In this document: piece after piece, positions 9,185-20,147 of the stretch
How positions within the stretch are numbered: the stretch's first letter is position 1
Layout of the letters: each line of letters starts with the position of its first letter
Assembly (NCBI RefSeq): GCF_000423365.1
Contig: NZ_AUHV01000002.1
Coordinates: 434,001 to 498,000, forward strand
DNA from: Maritalea myrionectae DSM 19524
Lineage (GTDB): Bacteria > Pseudomonadota > Alphaproteobacteria > Rhizobiales > Devosiaceae
Reading direction: 5' to 3'
Length of the DNA: 64,000 nt
Notes under the pieces: generated by a model
What the model saw: only the letters and a program-made list of their open reading frames with translations
The model's database searches: none
Told to the model about the DNA's origin: nothing
Position numbers and translations under genes: made by a program

Positions 9185-9330
9185 GAATTCCCAACTACGC
9201 TCCAAAAACTCGATGAAGGCTTAGCGCTAGTTGTGCGCAATGGCAATCCTTTGCCAGCCCCGAATTCTCCAATTCATCGCAAAATCGCTGACCGTCGTGT
9301 GTTTTTTTCCAAATCATTTCAGCTCAGTTC

Positions 9331-9358
9331 TTGACTCTTCCCCACCAGATCACTATTT
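9331..9358 (+). promoter_or_regulatory. Putative groESL promoter
   Basis: TTGACT at 9331-9336 is a good -35 match. AT-rich CACTATTT at 9351-9358 supplies a possible -10 region, so a transcript would start about ten bases later, just before or within CIRCE. The spacing is slightly short for a housekeeping promoter, and a heat-shock sigma factor could also be involved. Confidence 0.45.
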
Positions 9359-9373
9359 CCTGTTCGATGCTAA

Positions 9374-9400
9374 TTAGCACTCACCTATTGAGAGTGCTAG
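9374..9400. promoter_or_regulatory. CIRCE operator (HrcA site)
   Basis: TTAGCACTC, nine spacer bases, GAGTGCTAG. This matches the CIRCE consensus TTAGCACTC-N9-GAGTGCTAA at all but the last base, with exact spacing. It lies about 47 bases upstream of groES. HrcA bound here would repress groESL until heat or misfolding titrates GroEL. No hrcA gene is in the window. Confidence 0.95.
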
Positions 9401-9447
9401 CAGCAGCGAAATTAATGTCAATTCAATAGGTAATTGAAGGAGCGAAT

Positions 9448-9738
9448 ATGAGCTTCCGTCCACTTCACGACCGCGTTGTCGTTCGTCGTGTCGACTCTGA
9501 AGAAAAAACTTCAGGCGGCATCATCATTCCAGATACTGCAAAAGAAAAGCCTTCTGAAGGCGTTGTTGTTGCTGTTGGCCCAGGTGCACGCGACGAAGAT
9601 GGCAAGCACATCACACCAGATGTGAAAGCCAATGACCGCGTTTTGTTTGGCAAATGGTCAGGCACTGAAGTCAAGATCGATGGTGAAGACCTGTTGATCA
9701 TGAAAGAAAGCGACATCATGGGCGTTATCGAAGGCTAA
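9448..9738 (+). CDS. groES: Co-chaperonin GroES
   Basis: Ten-kDa lid of the GroEL folding chamber, 96 residues, full length. The N terminus [19 protein letters not shown] and the mobile loop [16 protein letters not shown] are typical, as is the C-terminal [10 protein letters not shown]. The ribosome site is GAAGGAGCGAAT before ATG. It is the first gene of the groESL operon under CIRCE. Codons are richer in T-ending GTT/GCT than in the neighbouring genes, as expected for a highly expressed gene. Confidence 0.98.
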   Translation: MSFRPLHDRVVVRRVDSEEKTSGGIIIPDTAKEKPSEGVVVAVGPGARDEDGKHITPDVKANDRVLFGKWSGTEVKIDGEDLLIMKESDIMGVIEG

Positions 9739-9791
9739 TTTCAGCCTTTTCGCCCTGCCCTATCTACTCAGTTTCTAAGGAGCATACATAA

Positions 9792-11438
<1,647 letters not shown>

Positions 11439-11467
11439 GCCACGCTACCCAACGCTACAAAGCATTA

Positions 11468-11494
11468 GGGGCGATCTTCGGATCGCCCCTTTTT
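11468..11494 (+). terminator. groEL rho-independent terminator
   Basis: A perfect 9-base stem GGGGCGATC with a TTCG tetraloop and GATCGCCCC, followed by TTTTT. It lies 30 bases after the groEL stop. Confidence 0.95.
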
Positions 11495-11521
11495 CGTGCT
11501 TTGAATTATTGATCAGAATTT

Positions 11522-13144
11522 CTATCCGGCTTTGGACATTTTATGCTCATGACCTGTGGTCAGTTTGAACACATCCACCATATTGTCCAACTCAGACGAG
11601 CGGGCTTCGGTTTGCTCAATGGCCGCATTGGTTTGTTCAACCAGAGATGAATTGTGCTGAGTCATCTCGTCAATCTGCATGATGGCCGTCGAAATTTCTT
11701 CAATTGAGCTGGACTGCTCTTCGCTTTTCTGCGCGACAGATGCCATCAACTCATTGTTCTTGCGTGCCGCGTCCAACATCACATTGAGGCTTTCCGCTGC
11801 GCGATTGACCAGCTTGGTGCCATCGTTCACTTCGTGAGCGGATTGTTCAATCAGTGCTTTGACTTCGTTAGACGCTTCCGCTGCGGACTGAGCAAGCCGA
11901 CGCACTTCAACTGCCACCACGGCAAAGCCTTTGCCCGCCTCGCCGGCGCGTGCGGCTTCAACCGATGCGTTCAAGGCCAGCAAATTGGTTTGGAAGGCGA
12001 TATCGTCGATCAAGCCAATAATGTTGGAAATCTTGCTTGATGACTCGGTGATGCGTTCCATGGCCTGGCTGGCATTGCCCATCACTTCGCCACCCTCTTC
12101 TGCCGTGCGGCGTACATCGTCGGCCTGTTGCATTGCTTCTCGGGCCTGTGATGTGTTTTCAGCCACGGCGCGCGACATGTTTTTCACTGTCGCGGTGGTC
12201 TGCTGTATCGCAGCTGCTTGGCGGTTGCTGCGATCTGCCAAATCATTGGCGCCGGAGAGGATCTCGCCCGTGGCGCTTTTGAGCGAACGTGAGGTACCTT
12301 GGATTTTGCCGACCAGTTCTGAAAGCTGATCCGAAACCGCGTTGATGTTGCCTTGCAGCCGCTCAAACGCACCATTGCGATTGCCCTGAATTCGATGGGT
12401 TAAATCGGCATTGGCCATGGAGAACAATGCGTCATCGGCCTCTTCCAGCCGATCACCCAATTCGATCATCAGTTGGTTGGTGCTTTGAATAAGTGCGTTC
12501 AGATTGGGATCTTGCACTTCCAGATCAACACGTTTTTCAAAATCGCCATTGACCGCGGCAGACAACACATTTTGCATTTCGGCGTTGACCATTTCGGTTT
12601 CATGCCGGGTCTGATGTACATAGGAGCTGATTGCCAATTCCATATCCAGCATCAGCACCTTCATCATATCGGCAACGGTCTGCGCCACTTCATCAGCGCC
12701 ATCGCTGTTGGATTTTCCGCCCAGACCAAAGCGCCCCTTGCGACCTTTGCCTTCGGCCAGCATATCCAGCATGACACCTTTGATGAGGTTTTCAGCGACA
12801 AGGGCATAGCCGGAAACATAATATTTCAGGTCCAAACCGATGGCGGCGTGAACGTGCCCAACTTTGCGACCGGCCCGCAAAAACTCTTCATCCCATGCAC
12901 CGTCGGCAATACGCTCCCAATGGGTCGTTTGTCGCTCCCGCGCACTTTGCTGCATTTGATCGGATTCGAAAAATGATTTGAGTGTGGGTGACGTGGCTAC
13001 TTTACCGTAAAATCGATCCAGCGCATCTGGCAGGTGAGATAGAATGTGGTCTTTTGCTTTAGCGACTCGTTGAGCTGCGTCCGCGCTAAGCTCCATCATC
13101 TCGCGACGCTCATCAATCGAAACCTGATCTTGATCCTGAGACAC
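11522..13144 (-). CDS. Globin-coupled methyl-accepting chemotaxis sensor (HemAT-like)
   Basis: Soluble aerotaxis-type receptor. The N-terminal sensor globin (about residues 15-150) carries the proximal haem histidine in [11 protein letters not shown], the second His (H99 from the chosen start). A linker/HAMP-like helix pair follows (about 170-275), then a C-terminal MCP signalling domain with the hairpin region [20 protein letters not shown] and [14 protein letters not shown]. No membrane segment is present. The start is GTG 13144 because GGAGGAG lies seven bases before it; an in-frame ATG at 13168 overlaps that site and lacks its own. It would report oxygen to CheA. Only cheY-cheZ is nearby. 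Confidence 0.9.
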   Translation of the reverse strand: MSQDQDQVSIDERREMMELSADAAQRVAKAKDHILSHLPDALDRFYGKVATSPTLKSFFESDQMQQSARERQTTHWERIADGAWDEEFLRAGRKVGHVHAAIGLDLKYYVSGYALVAENLIKGVMLDMLAEGKGRKGRFGLGGKSNSDGADEVAQTVADMMKVLMLDMELAISSYVHQTRHETEMVNAEMQNVLSAAVNGDFEKRVDLEVQDPNLNALIQSTNQLMIELGDRLEEADDALFSMANADLTHRIQGNRNGAFERLQGNINAVSDQLSELVGKIQGTSRSLKSATGEILSGANDLADRSNRQAAAIQQTTATVKNMSRAVAENTSQAREAMQQADDVRRTAEEGGEVMGNASQAMERITESSSKISNIIGLIDDIAFQTNLLALNASVEAARAGEAGKGFAVVAVEVRRLAQSAAEASNEVKALIEQSAHEVNDGTKLVNRAAESLNVMLDAARKNNELMASVAQKSEEQSSSIEEISTAIMQIDEMTQHNSSLVEQTNAAIEQTEARSSELDNMVDVFKLTTGHEHKMSKAG

Positions 13145-13255
13145 AGGTTTGCTCCTCCATATTTGCATCAAAAATGGCCGATCAGATCGGCCCCCCTCTT
13201 AACGCAATATGAACCATGTTGATTAATGGCTGATTAAGTAAAAGTTACAACCGGA

Positions 13256-14029
13256 CTAAGTTGCAAATATTTCAATGATTTGAGGCCAAAGCAGACGCAC
13301 CGCCATGGCGGTTGATATGATCACAATCATTGGCTTGATGATCTTTGCGCCAAAGCGCATGCCCGTGATCGCGCCAAGATAGCCACCGCCAAACTGACCA
13401 ACAATCATGGCGCTGCCCACTGCCCAAACCACTTCGCCCGCATAAATGAAGAACACAAGTGCGGCCGCGTTAGACGTTGCGTTCAACACTTTGGTTGAGC
13501 CCACAGCGCGGGTGACGCCAAAGCCAAACAGGGTGACAAATCCGGCCGTAAAAAACGAGCCCGTGCCGGGCCCGAAAATGCCATCATAAAAGCCGATGGT
13601 GAAGCCCATAAGAGGGGCGAAAAGTGCAAAATTCAGCCGCTCAGCGCGGGCATCATCTGAAAGACGGGGCGAAAACAAAAAGTACGCCGCCACGCCGATC
13701 AGCAGAATAGGCACCAGAACAAGCAAAATATCGGTGTCCATCTGTGTCGCGCCAAACGCGCCAATCATGCTGCCCACAAAGGTGGTGATGATCGCGACGC
13801 CCAACTGCTTGAAATCCACGTAGCCTTTGCGTGCATATGTTGTGGCGGCAACCACGGCGCCGACAACAGATTGCATTTTGTTGGTCGCTAAAGCCCCCAC
13901 AGGCGGCAAGCCGGCGAACAACAGCGCGGGCACACTAATCAGTCCACCGCCACCAGCAATAGCGTCCATAAAACCCGCAACAAAAGCGACGCCGGCCATG
14001 ATTACCAGCAGCGAGATTTCATATTCCAT
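13256..14029 (-). CDS. TauE/SafE-family membrane permease
   Basis: A 257-residue inner-membrane protein of the TauE/SafE family, which exports sulfite or organosulfur anions or similar small anions. Two repeats each begin with a Gly-rich motif: AGFMDAIAGGGGLISVPALL near residue 18 and the second around FYDGIFGPGTGSFF. About seven to eight hydrophobic segments are present. The start is placed at MEYEISLLV (14029), which fits the family N terminus; the reading frame stays open upstream but has no ribosome site there. The substrate is not determinable and no sulfur gene is adjacent. Confidence 0.85.
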   Translation of the reverse strand: MEYEISLLVIMAGVAFVAGFMDAIAGGGGLISVPALLFAGLPPVGALATNKMQSVVGAVVAATTYARKGYVDFKQLGVAIITTFVGSMIGAFGATQMDTDILLVLVPILLIGVAAYFLFSPRLSDDARAERLNFALFAPLMGFTIGFYDGIFGPGTGSFFTAGFVTLFGFGVTRAVGSTKVLNATSNAAALVFFIYAGEVVWAVGSAMIVGQFGGGYLGAITGMRFGAKIIKPMIVIISTAMAVRLLWPQIIEIFAT

Positions 14030-14206
14030 GGAAGGTCCCGACTCGAAGAATAGATCGCCATTATGCCGTTTGATGGCCTCAGGGACCAGCAAAATTGCGC
14101 CCTTTTCATTGTCAATTTTATTCGAACTATCTGTGCATGTATTTGTATATTGTATTATTTTTTTATAGTTATAGATTGTCCGCCACGTCAAAAAACGGAG
14201 AAGATT

Positions 14207-14590
14207 ATGGACGGGGTAAACAAAGCGACGCCACTTGTGGCGCGTATCTTAATGTCGGCTATTTTTATTATGGCAGGCTTGCCAAAACTGACGGCAGGGG
14301 CCGCAATGGCACCTTATTTCGCCCAATTGGGCATTCCCATGCCGACAGTCAGCGTATATGTGGTTGGCCTTTTTGAAGTGGTGGCCGGCTTGGCAGTTCT
14401 GGTTGGCTTCAAGGCGCGCATTGCAGCGATCCTTTTGGCTCTATTCTGTGTGGCCAGCGGTTTTCTGGCGCACTTTGAACCAGCAAACCAAGCCCAAATG
14501 ACCAGCTTGCTGAAAAACTTGGCCATGGCTGGCGGCTTTCTTCTGCTTTGGTTGCACGGCCCAGGGGCATATGCAATCGACAAGAAGTAA
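14207..14590 (+). CDS. DoxX-family membrane protein
   Basis: A 127-residue protein with four predicted membrane helices and the DoxX pattern RILMSAIFIMAGLPKL near the N terminus. The family is linked to quinone- or thiosulfate-related redox and stress functions, but most members are uncharacterised. The start is ATG 14207 behind CGGAG; the frame extends upstream without a ribosome site. Divergent from the TauE/SafE gene. Its terminator lies inside the 3' end of the convergent hisG. Confidence 0.85.
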   Translation: MDGVNKATPLVARILMSAIFIMAGLPKLTAGAAMAPYFAQLGIPMPTVSVYVVGLFEVVAGLAVLVGFKARIAAILLALFCVASGFLAHFEPANQAQMTSLLKNLAMAGGFLLLWLHGPGAYAIDKK

Positions 14591-14608
14591 TCCAACCCGT
14601 GATTAGCT

Positions 14609-15334
14609 TTAAAGGGCCTCGGTGATCTTTTCGCCGAGGCCTTTTTCTATCTTGTCTAGAAATGTCTCGAGCACAGCGATCCGATCCGCGGGCCAGTCCG
14701 CATTGCGTGAAACCACCAAATTGGCTTCTGACTTCAAGATCACGCCATCGCGCGGCACTTTGAGCTGATTGGCTTTAAGGGTCGATCCTGAAGACGTGAT
14801 ATCGACGATGAGTTCAGCGGCCCCTGATGCCGGTGCCGCTTCAGTCGCCCCCATTGATTCAACAATGCGATATTCCGCAATGCCATGTTGCGCGAAATAT
14901 TTGCGGGTCAAATTGATATATTTGGTCGCCACACGCAGCCATTGGCCATGGCGGTGACGATAATCGGAAGCAACATCTGCCAGATCGCGCATGGCGGTCA
15001 CATCGACCCAAGATTCGGGCAAGCCCACCACGACATCGGCGCCACCAAAGCCGAGCGACTTGGCCAATTCCACCTGATTAATGCCGCGCTCTGCGGCTTC
15101 GTGCACCAAATCTTCACCCGTAACGCCGACATCGATGTTGCCCGCAATCAGTTCACGGGCAATTTCACTGGCGGACAAAAAGCGCACCGTTACTTCAGGG
15201 AAGTCGGCCATTTCGCCAAGGTAAGAACGTGCACCGCCCGGCCGTTCAATCGGCATGCCCAAATCAGCAAATACTTGACGCGTCGCTTCTTCCAACCGCC
15301 CTTTAGACGGTATTGCCAAAAGAATTGAGCTCAT
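14609..15334 (-). CDS. hisG: ATP phosphoribosyltransferase, catalytic subunit (short form)
   Basis: First step of histidine synthesis: ATP plus PRPP gives phosphoribosyl-ATP. The 241 residues match the short HisG form, which lacks the C-terminal regulatory domain and needs HisZ. Recognisable segments are ILLAIPSKGRLEEA at the N terminus, GVTGEDLVHEA, and the PRPP loop region ELIVDITSSGSTLKANQL. The ribosome site AAGGAGGCACACG precedes ATG. The start overlaps the hisZ stop by four bases (ATGA), so catalytic and regulatory subunits are translationally coupled. Confidence 0.96.
   Translation of the reverse strand: MSSILLAIPSKGRLEEATRQVFADLGMPIERPGGARSYLGEMADFPEVTVRFLSASEIARELIAGNIDVGVTGEDLVHEAAERGINQVELAKSLGFGGADVVVGLPESWVDVTAMRDLADVASDYRHRHGQWLRVATKYINLTRKYFAQHGIAEYRIVESMGATEAAPASGAAELIVDITSSGSTLKANQLKVPRDGVILKSEANLVVSRNADWPADRIAVLETFLDKIEKGLGEKITEAL
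14615..14646 (+). terminator. doxX terminator overlapping the hisG 3' end
   Basis: GGCCTCGG and CCGAGGCC form an 8-base stem around an 11-base loop, followed by TTTTT. It is a good terminator for doxX. The same bases encode the last codons of hisG on the other strand. Read leftward, the hairpin is followed by TTTAAA, so it may work weakly for hisG as well. Confidence 0.85.
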
Positions 15335-16431
15335 CGTGTGCCTCCTTGTTCAAGCCGATCTACCCAAACAGCACAGCCAATCGCAGTGACTTGTTTTTGC
15401 GCCCCCAGCCGCTGCAACAAGCGATCATATTGACCGCCAGAGGCGAGCACATCGCCTGTTAAATTCGAGGTCAATTCAAACACATGTCCGGTGTAATAAT
15501 CCAAACGCGGCGAGAACCCGGCATCAAACTCCACCTCAATTTGAGGGGCGTCGGATTTGAGTTGAGTGAGCCGCGCGCTCAACCGTTCCAATTGCGGGTC
15601 GAGATTGATCCCAACCTTTTGCGCCAAAGCCGTGATGTGAAACACCTGCTCGTGCGCGCGGCCAGTGATCGACAAAAACTCACGCAATGTGCGCACGGTT
15701 GCGGCGGGCACTGGCGCGTCGGCCAATTGCCGCTTCTCCAGATAGCGTTCTGCGATCTCGTCTGCACTACGGCCCGAATAGGGTGAGAGCCCCGCCTCTT
15801 CCATCATCGCCAGAATTTTTGCTTTGGCCGCCTCGAAATCTTTAGGCAAATCGGGTTGATCCTGCAGGCCTTCCGGCGCAAACAAGCGATCCAACAACCG
15901 TCCCATTGCCGCGTCATGGCCAAACCGATCACGCACACGCGGTCGCCACACATCAGGCAAATCGATTTGATCGAGCAATGCCTCAAACAAATCCACCGCG
16001 CCCAAATGAAGGCGCGGCTTTTCTTCGCCATAAAGCGCAGCGGTTTCGATCGCAAAATCCAAGCATTGCTGGAACGCTGCTTCTTCGTCTTGCGCCGCTA
16101 GAAACTCCAACCCCGCCTGATCAAATTCGGCGGGCCCATTTTCACGTTGGCGGAAAACGGGGCCGAGATAGCCGTAGCTCTTCTCGTCAAACTGCGGATG
16201 CTTTTGCACATAGGCGGCGGCGATGGGCAGCGTGAAATCCGGGCGCAAACAATAGTTTGTGCCGTCGGCTCCAGTGGTGAGCAGAAGGCGCCGACCAATG
16301 TCCTCTCCGGCCAGATCAAAGAACAAATCCGACTTTTGCAAAATATCAGGTGCCGTTAGTTCGCCACGTGCTTTGATATTTTGTTCAAGTATCTGGCGCT
16401 TTTGCTGCAATTCGCTTGCGGTGAAGGGCAT
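15331..16431 (-). CDS. hisZ: ATP phosphoribosyltransferase regulatory subunit
   Basis: HisRS-like paralogue that binds HisG and confers histidine feedback; 366 residues from ATG 16431. Class II synthetase-like motifs are visible: CLRPDFTLPIAAAYV, FRQRENGPAEFDQAGLE and YYTGHVFELT. The tRNA-binding C-terminal domain is absent. The ribosome site AGGCGAG lies ahead of the ATG; the frame extends upstream into hisS without support. Located ten bases after the hisS stop and overlapping hisG by four. Confidence 0.93.
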   Translation of the reverse strand: MPFTASELQQKRQILEQNIKARGELTAPDILQKSDLFFDLAGEDIGRRLLLTTGADGTNYCLRPDFTLPIAAAYVQKHPQFDEKSYGYLGPVFRQRENGPAEFDQAGLEFLAAQDEEAAFQQCLDFAIETAALYGEEKPRLHLGAVDLFEALLDQIDLPDVWRPRVRDRFGHDAAMGRLLDRLFAPEGLQDQPDLPKDFEAAKAKILAMMEEAGLSPYSGRSADEIAERYLEKRQLADAPVPAATVRTLREFLSITGRAHEQVFHITALAQKVGINLDPQLERLSARLTQLKSDAPQIEVEFDAGFSPRLDYYTGHVFELTSNLTGDVLASGGQYDRLLQRLGAQKQVTAIGCAVWVDRLEQGGTR

Positions 16432-16441
16432 ATCAACTCGC

Positions 16442-17926
16442 CTAATTTGATTGGGTTTCGTTCTGCTCAATCAGAGATTTGAGATGCTCAACCAAATTTT
16501 CGCGCTTCACGCTCACCTGCGCTGGGCGGGCTGCGCGCCATTCCGCATTGTCGGTGATGTCTTTCGACGCAATCTTGCCCGCGACCAAATCTTTGACCTG
16601 CACTTCGCCAGCATCGCGTTCTTCAGAGCCTTCAATCACCACGGCCGGGGCATTGCGTCGGTCCGCATATTTCATTTGTTTGCCCATGTTCTTGGACTGG
16701 CCCAAATAAAGCTCTGCCCGCACGCCCGCGGCACGCAACTCGGCGACCATCTTCTGGTAATTGGCGATTTGGTCTTTATCCATAATCAACACAACCACTG
16801 GGCCAAAGCGCTCTTTGTTGCCCAATTCGCCGACCAATTGCAGGGCATGGGCCAAACGGCTCACGCCGATGGAAAAGCCAGTGGCTGGGACAGCTTCTGC
16901 ACGGAAACGGCTGACCAGACCATCATAACGGCCACCGCCGCCAACAGAACCAAAGATGACTGTTTGACCTTTTTCATTGGTGACCGGGAATGTCAATTCG
17001 GCTTCAAAAACGGGACCTGTGTAATATTCAAGACCGCGCACCACGGAAGGGTCAATCTTCACCTTATCGCGGCTATAGCCCGCTGCATCAAACAGCGCTT
17101 GCATTTCTTTCAGCTCGGCCACGCCTTGCTGACCTTGCTCATTATCGCCAACCTGCTCGGCCAACACATCAAACAAATTGGCATCGTCAGCGTCAGCGGT
17201 CACATACGCCAAAATGCGGCTGATCTGCTCTTCGTTGAGGCCCGCGCCCTTGGTGAAATCACCGCTATCGTCTTCGCGACCTTCGCCAAGCAGCAGTTTC
17301 ACACCGTCAATGCCCAATCGGTCCATCTTATCAATGGCACGCAGCACAATCAGCGACGTATTGGTGTCGTTGGCCAAGCCAGCGGCAGCCAACACACCAT
17401 CAAGCACCTTGCGGTTATTCACCCGCACGACAAACTTGCCGGAAAGACCCAGTTCGTCCATCACGTCGGCCATCATCATGCACATCTCGGCGTCTGCCGC
17501 CGGATCTGGTGCGCCAACGCTGTCGGCATCAAATTGCATAAACTGGCGGAAACGACCTGGCCCCGGCTTTTCATTGCGGAACACATAGCCCTGACGATAG
17601 GAGCGGAATGGCTTAGGCAGGGTTTCGAAATTTTGCGCAAAATAGCGGGCAAGCGGCGCGGTCAAATCATAACGCAAGCTCATCCATTGCTCGTCATCGT
17701 CCTGCAGTGAGAACACGCCGGCATTGGGCCGATCTGTATCCGGCAAAAACTTGCCAAGGCTCTCAGTATACTCGAACAAAGGCGTTTCAAGCGGGTCAAA
17801 ACCATAGCGCTCATAAACCGCTTTGATCCGATGGATCATGGCATCTACCGCGATGATTTCATCGGGGTCGCGGTCTACAAATCCGCGCGGCAAAATGGGC
17901 GTTAAACGCTTTGCTTTTTTAGCCAT
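16442..17926 (-). CDS. hisS: Histidyl-tRNA synthetase
   Basis: Charges tRNA-His; 494 residues from ATG 17926, longer than the E. coli enzyme (424), as in alphaproteobacteria. Motifs: [14 protein letters not shown], motif 2 [19 protein letters not shown], His-specific [16 protein letters not shown] and GGGGRYDGL, then a C-terminal anticodon-binding domain. An in-frame ATG at 17932 is an alternative start. It heads hisS-hisZ-hisG. The tRNA-His gene 4 kb away has A73/U72 and no encoded G-1, the type this enzyme class is expected to recognise. Confidence 0.96.
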   Translation of the reverse strand: MAKKAKRLTPILPRGFVDRDPDEIIAVDAMIHRIKAVYERYGFDPLETPLFEYTESLGKFLPDTDRPNAGVFSLQDDDEQWMSLRYDLTAPLARYFAQNFETLPKPFRSYRQGYVFRNEKPGPGRFRQFMQFDADSVGAPDPAADAEMCMMMADVMDELGLSGKFVVRVNNRKVLDGVLAAAGLANDTNTSLIVLRAIDKMDRLGIDGVKLLLGEGREDDSGDFTKGAGLNEEQISRILAYVTADADDANLFDVLAEQVGDNEQGQQGVAELKEMQALFDAAGYSRDKVKIDPSVVRGLEYYTGPVFEAELTFPVTNEKGQTVIFGSVGGGGRYDGLVSRFRAEAVPATGFSIGVSRLAHALQLVGELGNKERFGPVVVLIMDKDQIANYQKMVAELRAAGVRAELYLGQSKNMGKQMKYADRRNAPAVVIEGSEERDAGEVQVKDLVAGKIASKDITDNAEWRAARPAQVSVKRENLVEHLKSLIEQNETQSN

Positions 17927-18042
17927 GATCATACCTAGTTTTTGAGTTGTTAAATGCGTTGCACAGTCAGAAAAAACACCGTGCGGGTCGGTAGTTAAAC
18001 GATCATGCCCTGTCGCACAAGTCAAAGGCCGAAATATCGGGA

Positions 18043-18663
18043 CTATTTTGGCTGTGGTGGTGTGAAGTTTTTGCGTGCCTCTTCCGCCTTTTGATGTGCA
18101 AAACAGGTGTCCATGTGATCATTGACCAACCCCATCGCTTGCATGAAGGCATAAGCGGTTGTTGGTCCAAAAAACTTCCAGCCGCGCTTTTTCATGTCTT
18201 TTGCCAGTTTTTGGGAAGCCTCCGTTTGCGCCAATTTGCGCAATGTCGCTTCATCTTTTTGGGTAGGGCGTTCGCTGTGCTGCGGCTCAAACTGCCAGAA
18301 ATAGGCGGCCAATGTGCCAAATTCATCGCGCAATTCAATTGCCCGTTGGGCATTGTTGATCGTGGCTGCGATTTTGCCCTTGTGGCGCACGATTCCGGCA
18401 TCAGCCAACAAGCGATCCATATCGCGCTCGTCATATTTGGCAACTTTTTCAATTTCAAAATTGTCGAAAGCCGCGCGAAAATTTTCGCGTTTACGAAGGA
18501 TGGTCAGCCAGGACAACCCGGATTGAAACCCCTCCAAGCACACCTTTTCAAATAGACGCCGATCATCATCAACCGGATAGCCCCACTCACTATCATGATA
18601 ATGAATATATTGCTGGTCTTCGCCACACCAAAAACATCGGTCCAATTTATCTTGGGAAATCAT
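18043..18663 (-). CDS. tag: DNA-3-methyladenine glycosylase I
   Basis: Excises 3-methyladenine from alkylated DNA to start base-excision repair. The 206 residues include [20 protein letters not shown] near the N terminus, with the zinc-site Cys and His, and [15 protein letters not shown], containing the substrate-pocket region. The C-terminal zinc ligands are in [11 protein letters not shown]. It lies upstream of hisS in the same direction with a 116-base gap and may have its own promoter. Confidence 0.93.
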   Translation of the reverse strand: MISQDKLDRCFWCGEDQQYIHYHDSEWGYPVDDDRRLFEKVCLEGFQSGLSWLTILRKRENFRAAFDNFEIEKVAKYDERDMDRLLADAGIVRHKGKIAATINNAQRAIELRDEFGTLAAYFWQFEPQHSERPTQKDEATLRKLAQTEASQKLAKDMKKRGWKFFGPTTAYAFMQAMGLVNDHMDTCFAHQKAEEARKNFTPPQPK

Positions 18664-18750
18664 AATTTTGGTTTGCTTTCTGCTCAGATTTAATTATGTT
18701 CCCACAAACTAAATTCGACTTTAGATTTAATAACTGGCAGGTTAATCAAA

Positions 18751-19266
18751 TTGTCTGCACGAACCAATTCAGCTTTGGTCGATTTGAAACTACTGATTGT
18801 AGACGACAATCAGTATGCACGCAGTTTGGCCATTGCCAATCTCAAGCAGATTGGTTTCCACAACATCGATGAAGCCGATAGCGGTGCTGAGGCGTTACTC
18901 CGCTTGCATACCGGCAGCTATGATGTGTTGATTATTGATTGGTATATGCCGGAGATTTCAGGCGCCGGCATGTTGAGCGTGATCCGCGATCGCCGCTTCG
19001 GCCCTGCGCACAACATCCCAATCATTGTGATGTCCGCCTACACGAACCGCGAAAACATCGAACGGGCGCTTGGCCTTGGCGCCAACCAAGTTGTGGCCAA
19101 ACCGATCAAAACGGCAGCAATGTCGAAAGCGATTGGCGATGTCCTCAAAACCGAGCGACAAAGCTATCATTCCATGTCTGGCCTACTGAACAAGGTTCAG
19201 GAGGAAGATATACTCGATGATCAATTGCTGGTCGACAATGATGAAGCTGACACCGCGTTCCTGTAA
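18751..19266 (+). CDS. Single-domain response regulator with C-terminal tail
   Basis: Receiver domain (about residues 11-132) with acidic pair D18-D19, phosphoacceptor D63 in IIDWYMP, the conserved Ser in IVMSAYT and the lysine of VAKPIKT. A tail of about 40 residues without a recognised output domain follows, ending in EDILDDQLLVDNDEADTAFL. The start is TTG 18751 behind GGCAGG with nine bases of spacing; no ATG or GTG occurs before the receiver fold. It is CheY-like in form but not next to a kinase. A role in motility or general signalling is inference. Confidence 0.8.
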   Translation: MSARTNSALVDLKLLIVDDNQYARSLAIANLKQIGFHNIDEADSGAEALLRLHTGSYDVLIIDWYMPEISGAGMLSVIRDRRFGPAHNIPIIVMSAYTNRENIERALGLGANQVVAKPIKTAAMSKAIGDVLKTERQSYHSMSGLLNKVQEEDILDDQLLVDNDEADTAFL

Positions 19267-19387
19267 CGCTTCTCGGCTCGGGCACCTTTCAGTTAACCAT
19301 GTCGCTTAACTACCTATAAACCCATAATTTTTAGGGTTTGCACACCATTCCACTTCACGCTTTATTTGGCGTCACCCGCTATTATTT

Positions 19388-19407
19388 GGTTCAAATTTTA
19401 TTGAACC
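19388..19407. promoter_or_regulatory. Inverted repeat upstream of the L,D-transpeptidase gene
   Basis: GGTTCAA and TTGAACC separated by six bases, 30 bases before the transpeptidase start. It could be an operator or a leader hairpin. Confidence 0.35.
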
Positions 19408-19436
19408 CGCATTTTGTGCGGTGAGGTGGTCGTATC

Positions 19437-20093
19437 ATGCGTATTTCAGTATTGAAGCAGAATATTATGACGTGGGGCTTAGCCCTTTTGCTTGCCTTTT
19501 TGGTTGGTCAGAGCGCCTTGGCTGGCAATGGATTGGTCAAAACCAAAAACAGTTTTGGGCAAACTATTTACGTTTCCCCACCGGCGGGCATGACCGCAAC
19601 CACAGGCACGCCGCGCAATGGCCTGCAAGTTAAAAACAAATATGGCCAACATCCGAAATATTTGCGTCAAGTCGTGCCCTATAATTCAAGCGAGGCCAAG
19701 GGCACCATTATTGTCGACACAGGCGCACGCTATCTCTATCTCGTTTTGGGCAAAGGGCGCGCCATGCGCTATGGAATTGGTGTGGCGAGAGAGGGCTTTG
19801 AATGGAGTGGCACCCACCGCATTACCGCAAAAAGAGAGTGGCCAAGCTGGACACCCCCGGCTGAAATGCGCAAGCGTCAGCCTGAGCTACCGGCCTTTAT
19901 GCCTGGCGGTATTAACAACCCTTTGGGCGCACGCGCTCTCTACATCGGCAGCACACTTTATCGGCTGCACGGCACCACGCACCCATCGACAATCGGGCGC
20001 AAAGTTTCCTCAGGCTGCATTCGCCTCACCAATGACGACATCATCGACCTTTATCAACGCGCGTCAATTGGTGCTAAAGTCATTGTGATTTAG
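19437..20093 (+). CDS. L,D-transpeptidase (YkuD domain), exported
   Basis: Cell-wall enzyme that would form 3-3 cross-links in peptidoglycan or attach proteins to it. A signal peptide covers about residues 1-29 (WGLALLLAFLVGQSALA). The YkuD domain spans about 85-218, with HGTTHPSTIG and the catalytic Cys194 in VSSGCIRLTNDD. The length of 218 residues is usual for the compact alphaproteobacterial form. It stands as a monocistronic gene between a response regulator and a pilus-type protein. Confidence 0.92.
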   Translation: MRISVLKQNIMTWGLALLLAFLVGQSALAGNGLVKTKNSFGQTIYVSPPAGMTATTGTPRNGLQVKNKYGQHPKYLRQVVPYNSSEAKGTIIVDTGARYLYLVLGKGRAMRYGIGVAREGFEWSGTHRITAKREWPSWTPPAEMRKRQPELPAFMPGGINNPLGARALYIGSTLYRLHGTTHPSTIGRKVSSGCIRLTNDDIIDLYQRASIGAKVIVI

Positions 20094-20147
20094 TTTACTT
20101 TTTTGGCCCACACTTCGGCATCTTTATTTGCATGACTTGTGGGCCAC

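Noticed and set aside
8725-9224. Plus-strand open frames opposite the GT2-GtrA gene
   Set aside because: Shadow frames of a well-supported glycosyltransferase gene.
16451-17710. Long open frame (about 419 codons) on the plus strand
   Set aside because: It is antisense to hisS, which has all class II synthetase motifs. The antisense product is rich in His, Gln and Ile without any family pattern and has no ribosome site.
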